Of a DNA stretch of 64,000 nucleotides, positions 55,501 through 62,870 are shown piece by piece (within the stretch, counting starts at the first letter, position 1; the number at the start of each line of letters is the position of its first letter). Made by a program: the position numbers and the translations under genes. Under the pieces are notes generated by a model. It saw only the letters and a program-made list of their open reading frames with translations, did not search any database and was not told where the DNA came from. Source of the DNA: Coralliovum pocilloporae (lineage in GTDB: Bacteria; Pseudomonadota; Alphaproteobacteria; Rhizobiales; Cohaesibacteraceae); assembly GCF_030845175.1 (NCBI RefSeq), contig NZ_CP132542.1, positions 3,011,501-3,075,500 on the forward strand, written 5' to 3'.

Positions 55501-56062
55501 CGATGATAACTTCGAACATTTCTTCACGATGGCCACTGAGATCGGCAGACCGGACAGAAGAAATGGCTTCCAGCTCGTCCTTCAGGCGGCGGGCATGCCG
55601 ATAGAGCGTCCGCTCTGGCACGTCGCCGGAAAGCGTGATGATAATCGTTGGCTGCAGCGCGAAATTGGTTTCCGTAATGGTCGGCTCTTCTGCCTCTTCC
55701 GGCAGTTCGGCCTTGCCCTGGTCAACCTTGTCGCGGATATCGGCCAGCGCCTTGTCCTTGTCGAAGTCAGCATCGAATTCCAGCACGAAACCGGCGTGAC
55801 TTTCCGATGCGATGGCCGTCAGTTCCTTCAGGCCGTCAAGGCTGCGCAGGGTGGTTTCCATCGGTCGAACCAGCAGGCGGTCCGCGTCTTCCGGCGAAAT
55901 GCCCTGCTGAACAACCGAGACATAGAACACCGGAACGTCGATATCCGGGTCAGCCTCTTTTGGGATGGCGATATAGGTGGCAATCCCGGCAACAATCATC
56001 ACCACCATCAGTGTGAGGATGGTTCGTGGCCGGTGCAGAATGGTTTCGAGAGCGGAAATCAT
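52562..56062 (-). CDS. RND efflux permease with an inserted central segment
   Basis: The 1166-residue protein is an inner-membrane RND pump, longer than the usual 1020-1050. The opening MISALETILHRPRTILTLMV and the helix 4 motif VGMLVDGAIVVTEYADRKLAEG fit; the second Asp of the AcrB DD pair is Gly, as in several RND subgroups. The extra length includes a segment encoded at about 54270-54580: two additional hydrophobic stretches (GTIALLVGFMAYNI and LPMVLLYVLPLALALVSILFAL), with a polar ARNADKPQHIDENARIL stretch after them. A Cys-Cys pair (SYCCRRRAVEVF) sits in the second periplasmic domain. It overlaps the adaptor gene by 4 bp. Substrates are unknown. Confidence 0.9.
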   Translation of the reverse strand: MISALETILHRPRTILTLMVVMIVAGIATYIAIPKEADPDIDVPVFYVSVVQQGISPEDADRLLVRPMETTLRSLDGLKELTAIASESHAGFVLEFDADFDKDKALADIRDKVDQGKAELPEEAEEPTITETNFALQPTIIITLSGDVPERTLYRHARRLKDELEAISSVRSADLSGHREEMFEVIIDMMKLESYDVTQQELLTALTNNNQLVPAGFLDTGKGRFNVKVPGLVETVQDVYQLPIKQNGEGVVTLGDIADIRYTFKDASQFTRVNGKPAIALLVVKRIGTNIIENNTAVRAVVEQASADWPSAIQVNYLLDKSTFIYEVLGSLQSSILTAIFLVMILVVAALGLRSALLVGLAIPASFMVGFLILGLAGFTVNMMVMFGLVLTVGMLVDGAIVVTEYADRKLAEGLDPEDAYIRASKLMFWPIVSSTATTLAAFLPMLLWPGVPGEFMSYLPIMVIIVLSASLVTAMVFLPASGIATARLVAWCGRHGRKLFPGTIALLVGFMAYNITSTNLGALSAQAGPALPVAAQSILPMVLLYVLPLALALVSILFALKLYDWRKARNADKPQHIDENARILSAKGHFDPKAVKGLTGVYVRFLNRAAGTLVGNVVVLAAVLGASFMVFYLFGSNNAGVEFFVDEEPDQAIVLVSGRGNLSALEADHLVAEVEQQVLQVPGVKNVVTTSHPVGGGGSGPELGGVQDKPADVIGELNVELASYCCRRRAVEVFADIRERTAKLAGIKVEVRKIEGGPPTGKDLRLQVTSTNYDLVAQVTGRIRAHVNTMDGLRDVEDSRPLPGIEWELAIDREEAGRFNAGIASVGAMVQLVTNGILIGTSRPDDSEDEVDIRVRLPEEQRTLDRFEQLKLRTPNGQVPIRNFVERKPQQKVSQIIRRDGLYAMDVKADVIEELGLTPDDKVNELDAWLKTQTWPENVFFKFRGADEEQKESGAFLMKAMLGSLFLMFIILVTQFNSFYQTFLTLSTVVMSVVGVLIGMMVTGQKFSIIMTGTGVVALAGIVVNNAIVLIDTYNRFRHDGMEPLEAILKTSAQRIRPILLTTITTIAGLVPMATQVNFNFFDQIVAVGGVTAIWWVQLSTAIISGLAFSTLLTLIVIPSMLAMPGNVARAFSSRKKKRDDDDQSDEADVHEEMGELVELKHAAE

Positions 56063-57177
56063 GACTGCGCCCCGTTCTGTTCGGTGACATCCTGTTCGGC
56101 AACCGCTTCAACAGCCTGACCGTCAACAACATAGTCCTGTCCGACGGTGATCAGGGTCAGCGTGTCCGGAAGACCGGCAATCCACACACCGTCACCCGTG
56201 TCACCCAGTATCTTCACCGGGTAGAATTTCACCATGCCGTCTTTCACCGTACGAATGCCGACCCGTCCGTTATCAGACAGTGTCAGCAGGGCAGGGGAAA
56301 TCAGATGACCCTTGACGTCCGGCAGCTGGACAAAAGCAACGGCAGTGACCCCATCCTTGATCGACAGGTCCGCATTATCGATGTGGATTTCAACCCGGAA
56401 GGTACGTGTCTGTGCATCTGCCGCGCTGGCAATATGCCGAATGGTTCCGATGGTGCTCTGACCGGTGATCAACTCAGCCTTGGCCTTATCCCCGATTTTG
56501 AGCTGGGCCACATCGCGCTCCGAGACCTGGCCGATCAGCATCATCGGATTGGCGTCCATAAGGCTGATGCACGGATTGCCCGCTTCAAGGAGTTCGCCGA
56601 CATCGGCAATCGGGTCAAGAACAACGCCATTTGCCGGAGCGTAGACTTCGGTCCGTTTCAGCTCCAGTTCTGCTGCAGCCAGATTGGCCCGGGCGGCATC
56701 AAGATTGGCGCGTTCTGCAGAAACGCGGGTTTTGGAGGCAAAACCCTTGTCGCTCAGGGTGCTCTGGGCCTCATAATCCAGCTCAGCGCGGGCAAGAGCG
56801 GCTTTGGCACGCGCAACTTCAGCATTACGGGTCCTTGGGTCAAGACGGCAGACCAGGTCACCTTTTTTGACGTGATCACCACGGCTGACAAAGCGCTCCA
56901 TCAGCAGGCCTGTTGTCTCCGCCCGAACCGTCATCCGGATATCCGCCTCGGTCCGGCCGCGAATTTCCAGAACCGGCTTGCGGATTCCGGCTTCGATCTG
57001 CTTGACCCGAACCTTGAACAGGTCGGTCTTTCCATCCTGTCGCTCTGCCGGTGGTGGCGTCGCATTCGCCCCGTCACCCTGACCGCCGATCACCACGTCT
57101 CCGGCAGCCATCCACGCGCCCAGACCGGCGGTAATCGCCAGAGCAATGATATATGATCCTTTGATACGGAAGCCCAT
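56059..57177 (-). CDS. RND periplasmic adaptor (membrane fusion protein)
   Basis: The 372-residue protein has an N-terminal anchor (IIALAITAGLGAWMAAG) and the adaptor layout: a biotinyl-lipoyl-like domain split around a helical hairpin (AKAALARAELDYEAQSTLSD) and a beta-barrel with KGDLVCRLDPRTRNAE. Such proteins link the inner-membrane pump to an outer-membrane channel, which is not encoded nearby. The stop overlaps the pump start by 4 bp (ATGA). PadR control is likely because the padR gene ends 28 bp upstream of the adaptor start. Confidence 0.9.
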   Translation of the reverse strand: MGFRIKGSYIIALAITAGLGAWMAAGDVVIGGQGDGANATPPPAERQDGKTDLFKVRVKQIEAGIRKPVLEIRGRTEADIRMTVRAETTGLLMERFVSRGDHVKKGDLVCRLDPRTRNAEVARAKAALARAELDYEAQSTLSDKGFASKTRVSAERANLDAARANLAAAELELKRTEVYAPANGVVLDPIADVGELLEAGNPCISLMDANPMMLIGQVSERDVAQLKIGDKAKAELITGQSTIGTIRHIASAADAQTRTFRVEIHIDNADLSIKDGVTAVAFVQLPDVKGHLISPALLTLSDNGRVGIRTVKDGMVKFYPVKILGDTGDGVWIAGLPDTLTLITVGQDYVVDGQAVEAVAEQDVTEQNGAQS

Positions 57178-57205
57178 ATCCGTCCCTCTGTTCTTTCAAT
57201 GGCCG

Positions 57206-57760
57206 TTATTCGGCCGCGTCCCTTGCTGCTGCGGCCTGTTCGGCAATTGCCTCAAGCCGCGCTCTATTCTTGGTCAGATAGTCTTTTGATGAGCTGATGC
57301 AGTGCAGCCCGTATTCGCAGACCCAGCGTGTGCCGGGGTGTTCACAGTCTTCCAGCACCGAAGTGATGTGCTCCAGCTCGGCATCAAGCTGCCCGAGCCG
57401 TGTTTCGATGGCCGCGGCAATCCGCGGTGCATCAACCAGCTCTGCACACATGCCGATCATCAGAAATTCGGATCGGAACACGTCCTGAGATGGAGGCTGG
57501 TTGAGTTCTTCAATAAAAGTCTGTCGTCCTGCCTCGGTAATCGAGAAGATCTTGCGCGCCGGTTTGCCAATCTGGGTTTCTTCCCGGGAGGTGACCAGCC
57601 CGTCCTGTTCCAGACGCCCCAGCGCCGGATAAATGGACCCGAAGCTCGCATCAACGAAATGGCTGAACCGACCTTCTGTCGACAGCTTGCGAATTTCGTA
57701 TCCCGTCGCTTCTTGGAAATAGAGGATCGACAGGCACAGCGTGCGAACATTCATACCCAT
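57206..57760 (-). CDS. PadR-family transcriptional repressor of the RND operon
   Basis: The 184-residue PadR protein has the winged helix ATGYEIRKLSTEG and FVDASFGSIYPALGRLEQDGLV, followed by a C-terminal dimerising helix (VirR-like, with DCEHPGTRWVCEYGLHCI). The operator GTCATATA-N9-TATATGAC (57785-57809) is 25-49 bp upstream. All three genes run leftward, so they probably form one autoregulated operon. The ATGs at 57760 and 57754 are both possible. The inducer is unknown. Confidence 0.9.
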   Translation of the reverse strand: MGMNVRTLCLSILYFQEATGYEIRKLSTEGRFSHFVDASFGSIYPALGRLEQDGLVTSREETQIGKPARKIFSITEAGRQTFIEELNQPPSQDVFRSEFLMIGMCAELVDAPRIAAAIETRLGQLDAELEHITSVLEDCEHPGTRWVCEYGLHCISSSKDYLTKNRARLEAIAEQAAAARDAAE

Positions 57761-57784
57761 GTGATAACCCGGCAGTTTCTGATT

Positions 57785-57809
57785 GTCATATATCCGGTCA
57801 TTATATGAC
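57785..57809. promoter_or_regulatory. PadR operator
   Basis: GTCATATA (57785-57792) and TATATGAC (57802-57809) form a perfect 8-bp inverted repeat with a 9-nt centre. Within it, GTCAT-TAT-ATGAC (57797-57809) is a second, overlapping repeat. A related GATATAT lies at 57815-57821, and a further GTCATATA half-site at 57860-57867. Confidence 0.7.
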
Positions 57810-58029
57810 GAACCGATATATGGTGTCTATCTATATTCTCGTTTGATATATTTCAAGCCGTCATATAGTACCGCGCGCCATTTTATTCAGACACGCCTCG
57901 TCTGGATCAAGCTATGACCCTAGACCCTGACTCCAACTTTTCCCTCTGGATTGATTTTGCCTTCAAGCTGCGTTGCGGTTTCTCTTAAGTGAGGCCACAC
58001 TGAGGGGGAAATCGCCCGAGACCAAGACC

Positions 58030-58926
58030 ATGCTGAATACGCCGCTTCTTAATCCGCTGCTTACCGCCTACCACCGACGCACGCCAATTCGGGCCTGGTC
58101 GCTGATTGTTTCCTTCTATGGAGATGCCGTGCTGCATCGGGGAGGATCGCTGTGGCTCGGCAGCCTGTTGTCCGTGATGGAGGCCTGCGGCGTTGAGGCC
58201 GGTGTAGTTCGGACGGCCATGTCACGACTGGCTGCAGACGGGCTTCTCGTCAGAAATCGTGTCGGGCGAAACAGCTACTACCGCCTGTCCGACACTGGTG
58301 AAACGCTGTTTTCGGAGGCATATGGGCGGATTTATCATGCCCGCTATCCCGGAGAAGATGCACCTTGGCTGCTTGTCATTCTTCCTGATGAAGCGGAGAG
58401 GCGGGCTGAACTTCGAAAGATGCTGGAGCGGACGGGAGCCGGGCAGATTAACGGCTCGGTGATGGTGATTTGCGCGCCGTCTGACGAGCTGATCAAGGCT
58501 TTGCCTGATGATGTCACTCAATGTGAAACGACACATATCCGCCATGCACAGGGCCTGACGGACAAGGCATGGGACCTCACACCGCTGGCAGAATCCTACC
58601 GGCAGTTCAGCACTCTCTATCGGCCGGTTCTGTCAGCGCTTGAAGAGGGATATGACATTGGAGACGAAGAGGCGCTGATCCTCCGGTTGCTGCTGATCCA
58701 CGATTTCAGACGTGTTGTGCTGCGCGACCCGCTTCTCCCGGAACACATGCTCCCGGAGCGCTGGCCGGGGTATGAGGCACATGCACTGGTTGCCGCGATC
58801 TATCGCAGGGTGGTCACGCTGGCAGAGGCATGGCTTGATGAGCATGCCAGGTGCGAGGAGGGTGCTCTTCCCCCGGAAGCCGGGCGTCTGGGCAGCCGGT
58901 TCTCCAGTCTTAGACAGGGGATCTAG
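58030..58926 (+). CDS. paaX: PaaX family repressor of phenylacetate degradation
   Basis: PaaX is a GntR-like repressor released by phenylacetyl-CoA. The 298-residue protein has the N-terminal helix region TPIRAWSLIVSFYGDAVLHRGG, the winged helix GVEAGVVRTAMSRLAADGLL, and the C-terminal PaaX domain with LLLIHDFRRVVLRDPLLPEHMLP. I chose the ATG at 58030 (MLNTPLLNPLLTAYHRR); an in-frame TTG at 57973 is less family-like. It lies immediately upstream of paaA and reads the same way, with a candidate operator at 58955-58975 between them. Confidence 0.92.
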   Translation: MLNTPLLNPLLTAYHRRTPIRAWSLIVSFYGDAVLHRGGSLWLGSLLSVMEACGVEAGVVRTAMSRLAADGLLVRNRVGRNSYYRLSDTGETLFSEAYGRIYHARYPGEDAPWLLVILPDEAERRAELRKMLERTGAGQINGSVMVICAPSDELIKALPDDVTQCETTHIRHAQGLTDKAWDLTPLAESYRQFSTLYRPVLSALEEGYDIGDEEALILRLLLIHDFRRVVLRDPLLPEHMLPERWPGYEAHALVAAIYRRVVTLAEAWLDEHARCEEGALPPEAGRLGSRFSSLRQGI

Positions 58927-58954
58927 AGAAAGTATATCGCTATATGTTACGGAA

Positions 58955-58975
58955 AAATTTGTAATTAACAAATTT
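58955..58975. promoter_or_regulatory. PaaX operator upstream of paaA
   Basis: AAATTTGT (58955-58962) and ACAAATTT (58968-58975) form a perfect 8-bp inverted repeat with an AATTA centre, flanked by ACG/CGT. It lies 43 bp upstream of the paaA ATG and 29 bp after paaX. It probably overlaps the paaA promoter. Confidence 0.65.
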
Positions 58976-59018
58976 CGTGACATATTATGTAAGAGGAGAG
59001 CAAAGCCGGGAGAACTCC

Positions 59019-60017
59019 ATGTATACGCAAGGGTTGAATCAGCCTGAAACTGCGGCAGCTGCTGAGGATGAAGACCGGCTTCGGCATTTTCAGGCGCGCA
59101 TTGATCGGGAAGAGAAAATCGAGCCGAATGACTGGATGCCGGAGGCATATCGCAAGACTCTGGTCAGGCAGATCTCTCAGCATGCGCATTCCGAAGTTGT
59201 GGGCATGCTGCCGGAGGGCAACTGGATCACCCGTGCACCGACCCTGCGTCGCAAGGCGGCCCTATTGGCCAAGGTGCAGGATGAAGGCGGTCATGGCCTT
59301 TATCTCTACTCGGCCGCCGAAACACTCGGGGTTTCACGCGAAGAGCTGGTTGACCAGCTTCTTTATGGCACGGCCAAATATTCCTCCATCTTCAATTATC
59401 CGACCTTGAGCTGGGCGGATATAGGCATGATTGGCTGGCTGGTGGATGGCGCGGCTATCATGAACCAGATCCCGCTCTGTCGCTGTTCTTACGGCCCTTA
59501 TGCGAGGGCGATGATCCGGGTCTGCAAGGAAGAAAGTTTCCACCAACGGCAGGGGTATGAGCTTCTGCTGACCATGATGAAGGGGACAGAAGCCCAGCGG
59601 CAGATGGTGCAGGAGTCCCTTGACCGCTGGTGGTGGCCGGCCCTGATGATGTTCGGTCCGTCCGACAGCGACTCCCGGCACAGTGCCCAGTCTATGGCCT
59701 GGAAGATCAAGCGGTTCACAAATGATGATCTGCGCCAGAAATTTGTCGATGCCACCGTGCCGCAAGCGCAGGTTCTGGGTGTTGAGGTGCCGGACCCTGA
59801 TCTGAAGTTCAACGCCACATCCGGCCATTGGGATTATGGCGCGATCGATTGGGACGAATTCAATCGCGTCGTCAGGGGAGGTGGTGTCTGCAATCGTCAG
59901 CGGATGGCGGATCGTCGCAAGGCGCATGAGGATGGTGCATGGGTTCGCGATGCTGCCCTGGCATTTGCCGAAAAGCAGGCTGCGCGCCGCAAGGCTGCAT
60001 CCGTTGCAGCAGAATAG
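59019..60017 (+). CDS. paaA: 1,2-phenylacetyl-CoA epoxidase, catalytic subunit PaaA
   Basis: PaaA is the diiron subunit of the multicomponent monooxygenase that epoxidises phenylacetyl-CoA. The 332-residue protein has the iron-ligand helices with [20 protein letters not shown] and [18 protein letters not shown], matching the conserved ExxH pairs, and the family segment [18 protein letters not shown] chose the ATG at 59019 ([10 protein letters not shown]) with GGGAG at 59008-59012; an in-frame start at 58977 would overlap the operator. It begins the paaABCDE operon. Confidence 0.95.
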   Translation: MYTQGLNQPETAAAAEDEDRLRHFQARIDREEKIEPNDWMPEAYRKTLVRQISQHAHSEVVGMLPEGNWITRAPTLRRKAALLAKVQDEGGHGLYLYSAAETLGVSREELVDQLLYGTAKYSSIFNYPTLSWADIGMIGWLVDGAAIMNQIPLCRCSYGPYARAMIRVCKEESFHQRQGYELLLTMMKGTEAQRQMVQESLDRWWWPALMMFGPSDSDSRHSAQSMAWKIKRFTNDDLRQKFVDATVPQAQVLGVEVPDPDLKFNATSGHWDYGAIDWDEFNRVVRGGGVCNRQRMADRRKAHEDGAWVRDAALAFAEKQAARRKAASVAAE

Positions 60018-60029
60018 GGAGAGGTGGGC

Positions 60030-60353
60030 ATGAGTGATCAAACCGGTTCTGCGGGGGCATCTGCCAAAACCCCGCCCAAAACCCCGCTCTGGGAAGTGTT
60101 CATCCGCTCCCGCAATGGTATGGCCCATCGCCATGCAGGAAGCGTTCATGCAGCAGACGCGGAAATGGCGCTTCAGGCAGCCCGTGATGTCTACACCCGG
60201 CGGGGTGAGGGACTGTCTATCTGGGTTGTTCCATCTAGTGCGATCAGCGCCAGTGATCCAGACGACCGGGATATGCTGTTCGAGCCCGCAACAACCAAGA
60301 TCTATCGCCATCCCACATTCTATGACCTCCCCGAGGAAGTGGAGAATATGTGA
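60030..60353 (+). CDS. paaB: Phenylacetyl-CoA epoxidase subunit PaaB
   Basis: PaaB is a small subunit that bridges the catalytic heterodimers; here it has 107 residues, about 10 more than E. coli PaaB because of an N-terminal extension (SDQTGSAGASAKTPPKT). The core PLWEVFIRSRNGMAHRHAGSV and LQAARDVYTRRGEGLSIWVV are conserved. GGAGAGG precedes the ATG. It starts 12 bp after paaA and its stop TGA overlaps the paaC ATG (TGATG). Confidence 0.93.
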   Translation: MSDQTGSAGASAKTPPKTPLWEVFIRSRNGMAHRHAGSVHAADAEMALQAARDVYTRRGEGLSIWVVPSSAISASDPDDRDMLFEPATTKIYRHPTFYDLPEEVENM

Positions 60354-61105
60354 TGAGAGACCCTGTGGTTGAATACAGTCTGCGTCTGGCAGACAATTGC
60401 GTCATTCTCGGCCAGCGTCTCAGCGAATGGTGTGGTCATGGGCCAACTCTGGAAGAAGATATTGCGCTATCCAATATCGCGCTTGATCTGATTGGTCAGG
60501 CTCGCATGCTCTATGCTTATGCAGCTGAGCGGGAGGGTGAAGACCGTGATGAGGATCAACTCGCCTTTCTGCGTGACTGCCGGGAGTTCCGAAATATCCT
60601 GCTGGTGGAGCAGCCCAATGGCGACTTTGGCAGGACCATCATGCGCCAATTGTTGTTTTCCGCTTTCATGCATCCATTCTGGCAGGCGATGACGGGTTCA
60701 CGGGATGAGACCCTGGCAGCTATTGCCGCCAAGGCCGAAAAGGAGATGGCCTATCATCTGCGTCACAGTGCCGAATGGGTGATCCGTCTCGGGGACGGGA
60801 CGGATGAGAGTCACAGGCGATGCCGGAACGCGCTGGAAGAGTTGTGGGATTATACCGGTGAGCTGTTCGAGACTGATGCCATTGAGAACGCCTTGATAGG
60901 AAACGGCGTTGCGGTTGACCCTGCCAGTTTAAGGGAACAATGGCAGAAGACTGTTGAGAATGTCCTGGCGCAGGCAACCCTCACATGTCCGGCTGACGGC
61001 TATATGCAGACGGGTGGCAGGCAGGGGCTCCACTCGGAGCATCTCGGCCACATCCTGTCTGAAATGCAGTTCCTGCAACGGGCCTATCCCGGCGGCACAT
61101 GGTGA
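60353..61105 (+). CDS. paaC: Phenylacetyl-CoA epoxidase subunit PaaC
   Basis: PaaC is the structural partner of PaaA with a similar ferritin-like fold but without a diiron centre. The 250-residue protein has the family segments SLRLADNCVILGQRLSEWCG, DLIGQARMLYAYAAER and ALEELWDYTGELFE. The ATG at 60353 overlaps the paaB stop; a GTG three bases upstream is an alternative. GGAG lies 8 nt upstream. paaD follows after 7 bp. Confidence 0.94.
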   Translation: MRDPVVEYSLRLADNCVILGQRLSEWCGHGPTLEEDIALSNIALDLIGQARMLYAYAAEREGEDRDEDQLAFLRDCREFRNILLVEQPNGDFGRTIMRQLLFSAFMHPFWQAMTGSRDETLAAIAAKAEKEMAYHLRHSAEWVIRLGDGTDESHRRCRNALEELWDYTGELFETDAIENALIGNGVAVDPASLREQWQKTVENVLAQATLTCPADGYMQTGGRQGLHSEHLGHILSEMQFLQRAYPGGTW

Positions 61106-61112
61106 GGCGCTC

Positions 61113-61619
61113 ATGCATCAGAGAGCATTTCCAGACACCGATTGTGACAGACGTGCCTATGAGGCAGCCGCCACGGTCTGTGATCCCGAAATCCCCGTCC
61201 TGACCATTGCTGATCTGGGGGTTCTGAGGGATGTGTCCGTTGATGAGGATGGCAAGGTGCTGGCCGTTATCACACCGACCTATTCCGGCTGTCCGGCCAT
61301 GTCGATGATTGCTGTTGAGGTGGAGGCCGCTCTGCTGAAGGCCGGTTTCCCGGATGTATGTGTGAAAACAGTTCTCTCGCCCGCCTGGACAACGGACTGG
61401 ATGACTGAGACCGGCAAACGGAAACTGCGGGATTATGGCATTGCACCACCGGTCGGGAAGGCCGGGCGCGGGGTTCTGTTTGGCATTGACGATGTGCCAT
61501 GCCCCCGTTGTGGCAGTTCTGATACCGAACGGGTATCGGAGTTTGGTTCAACGGCCTGCAAGGCGTTTTACCGCTGCCAGTCATGTGCGGAACCGTTCGA
61601 CTATTTCAAATGCATCTGA
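61113..61619 (+). CDS. paaD: Phenylacetate assembly protein PaaD
   Basis: PaaD is a DUF59-type (MIP18-like) protein probably needed for maturation of the epoxidase. The 168-residue chain has CDPEIPVLTIADLGVLRDV, PTYSGCPAMSMI, and a C-terminal zinc- or iron-sulfur-type motif with CPRCGSSDTE and CQSCAEPF. I chose the ATG at 61113; the frame is open upstream into paaC. It is part of the paa operon, 7 bp after paaC and 30 bp before paaE. Confidence 0.93.
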   Translation: MHQRAFPDTDCDRRAYEAAATVCDPEIPVLTIADLGVLRDVSVDEDGKVLAVITPTYSGCPAMSMIAVEVEAALLKAGFPDVCVKTVLSPAWTTDWMTETGKRKLRDYGIAPPVGKAGRGVLFGIDDVPCPRCGSSDTERVSEFGSTACKAFYRCQSCAEPFDYFKCI

Positions 61620-61649
61620 TGTCAATCAGGTACTGACGAGGACCAGGCC

Positions 61650-62756
61650 ATGAGCCCGCAATTTCATACATTGACCATCAAGGATGTCCGGCGGGAGACA
61701 TCCGATGCCGTGTCTATTTCCTTTGATGTGCCTGACGATCTGAAAGGCGCCTATCGTTTTCTTCCCGGGCAATATCTGACCCTTCGTTCAGAGATAGACG
61801 GAGAGGATATCCGGCGCTCCTATTCAATCTGTTCAGCTGGTGCGGAAGATATCCGGGTGGCGATCAAGGCAGTCGAGAGCGGGCGGTTCTCATCCTTCGC
61901 CAACAATGGACTTGAGCCTGGAATGGACCTGCAGGTCATGACGCCGATGGGGCGGTTCACTCTGCCGGAACGAGAGCGCGAGAACGAACAGGATGATGCT
62001 CCGGTTTATGCGGGTTTTGCCGCCGGGTCCGGCATTACACCGATCCTGTCGATGATCAAGACCGCGCTGGCCAGTCATGCAGAAAGCCGATTTTTCCTCT
62101 TCTATGGCAACCGCACGGCTCAGAGCATTCTGTTCAAGAGCCAGCTTGATGATCTGAAGGACAGGTTCATGGGTCGCCTGTCGGTCTATCATGTGCTGTC
62201 AGGCGAGGATCAGGATCTGCCTATTCTGTCCGGCCGACTGGACAGGGAGAAGATTGCTGCGTTCCTCACTTCGGTTCTCCCGGCCTCCCGGATTGATCAT
62301 GCTTTTCTCTGCGGCCCCGGCACTATGACAGAGACGGCTGCGAAGGTTCTGGCAGAGGCCGGGTTGCCTGAGGGGCGCATTCATACGGAGCTGTTTACCC
62401 CGGCAGAGGGCGCAGAGCCCCAAAGAGCCGGGTCAGTATCAAAGAATAATGCTTCAAAGAGTAATGCACCGCATGAGGTTACTCGCGTTGACATGATCAT
62501 GGATGGAGCGCGGCAGACCATTTCCCTCAAGCCGGGAGAGACCATTATTGATGGTGCAATCCGCGAAGGTGTTGAAGCGCCGTTTTCCTGTAAGGGCGGC
62601 ATGTGTTGCACCTGTCGTGCCAGGCTGGTCGAAGGGGAGGCCGATATGGCTGTCAACTACTCGCTTGAGCCCTGGGAAGTCGAAGCAGGCTATATCCTGA
62701 CCTGCCAGACCCGCCCCATCTCCGGTCATATTCTGGTGGATTATGACGATGTCTGA
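61650..62756 (+). CDS. paaE: Phenylacetyl-CoA epoxidase reductase PaaE
   Basis: PaaE passes electrons from NADPH to PaaA. The 368-residue protein has a ferredoxin-reductase-type N-terminal FAD domain (FLPGQYLTLR and RRSYSICSA), an NAD domain (FAAGSGITPILSMIK and FLFYGNRTAQSILF), and a C-terminal plant-type [2Fe-2S] domain with CKGGMCCTCRARLVEGE and a late LTCQ. It ends 114 bp before a CocE/NonD-type hydrolase gene. The set paaABCDE is complete; paaG, paaZ, paaF, paaK and others were not found in the window. Confidence 0.94.
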   Translation: MSPQFHTLTIKDVRRETSDAVSISFDVPDDLKGAYRFLPGQYLTLRSEIDGEDIRRSYSICSAGAEDIRVAIKAVESGRFSSFANNGLEPGMDLQVMTPMGRFTLPERERENEQDDAPVYAGFAAGSGITPILSMIKTALASHAESRFFLFYGNRTAQSILFKSQLDDLKDRFMGRLSVYHVLSGEDQDLPILSGRLDREKIAAFLTSVLPASRIDHAFLCGPGTMTETAAKVLAEAGLPEGRIHTELFTPAEGAEPQRAGSVSKNNASKSNAPHEVTRVDMIMDGARQTISLKPGETIIDGAIREGVEAPFSCKGGMCCTCRARLVEGEADMAVNYSLEPWEVEAGYILTCQTRPISGHILVDYDDV

Positions 62757-62870
62757 CGTGTGATCGGAACCTGCTGATCCACCCTGGCATTTCCATGATG
62801 GATTGATGCCTTTTCTTGGGCAGATTTCGGGCACATACTCTCGGCGGAGGGCTGATTCCGAGAGGCAGAC

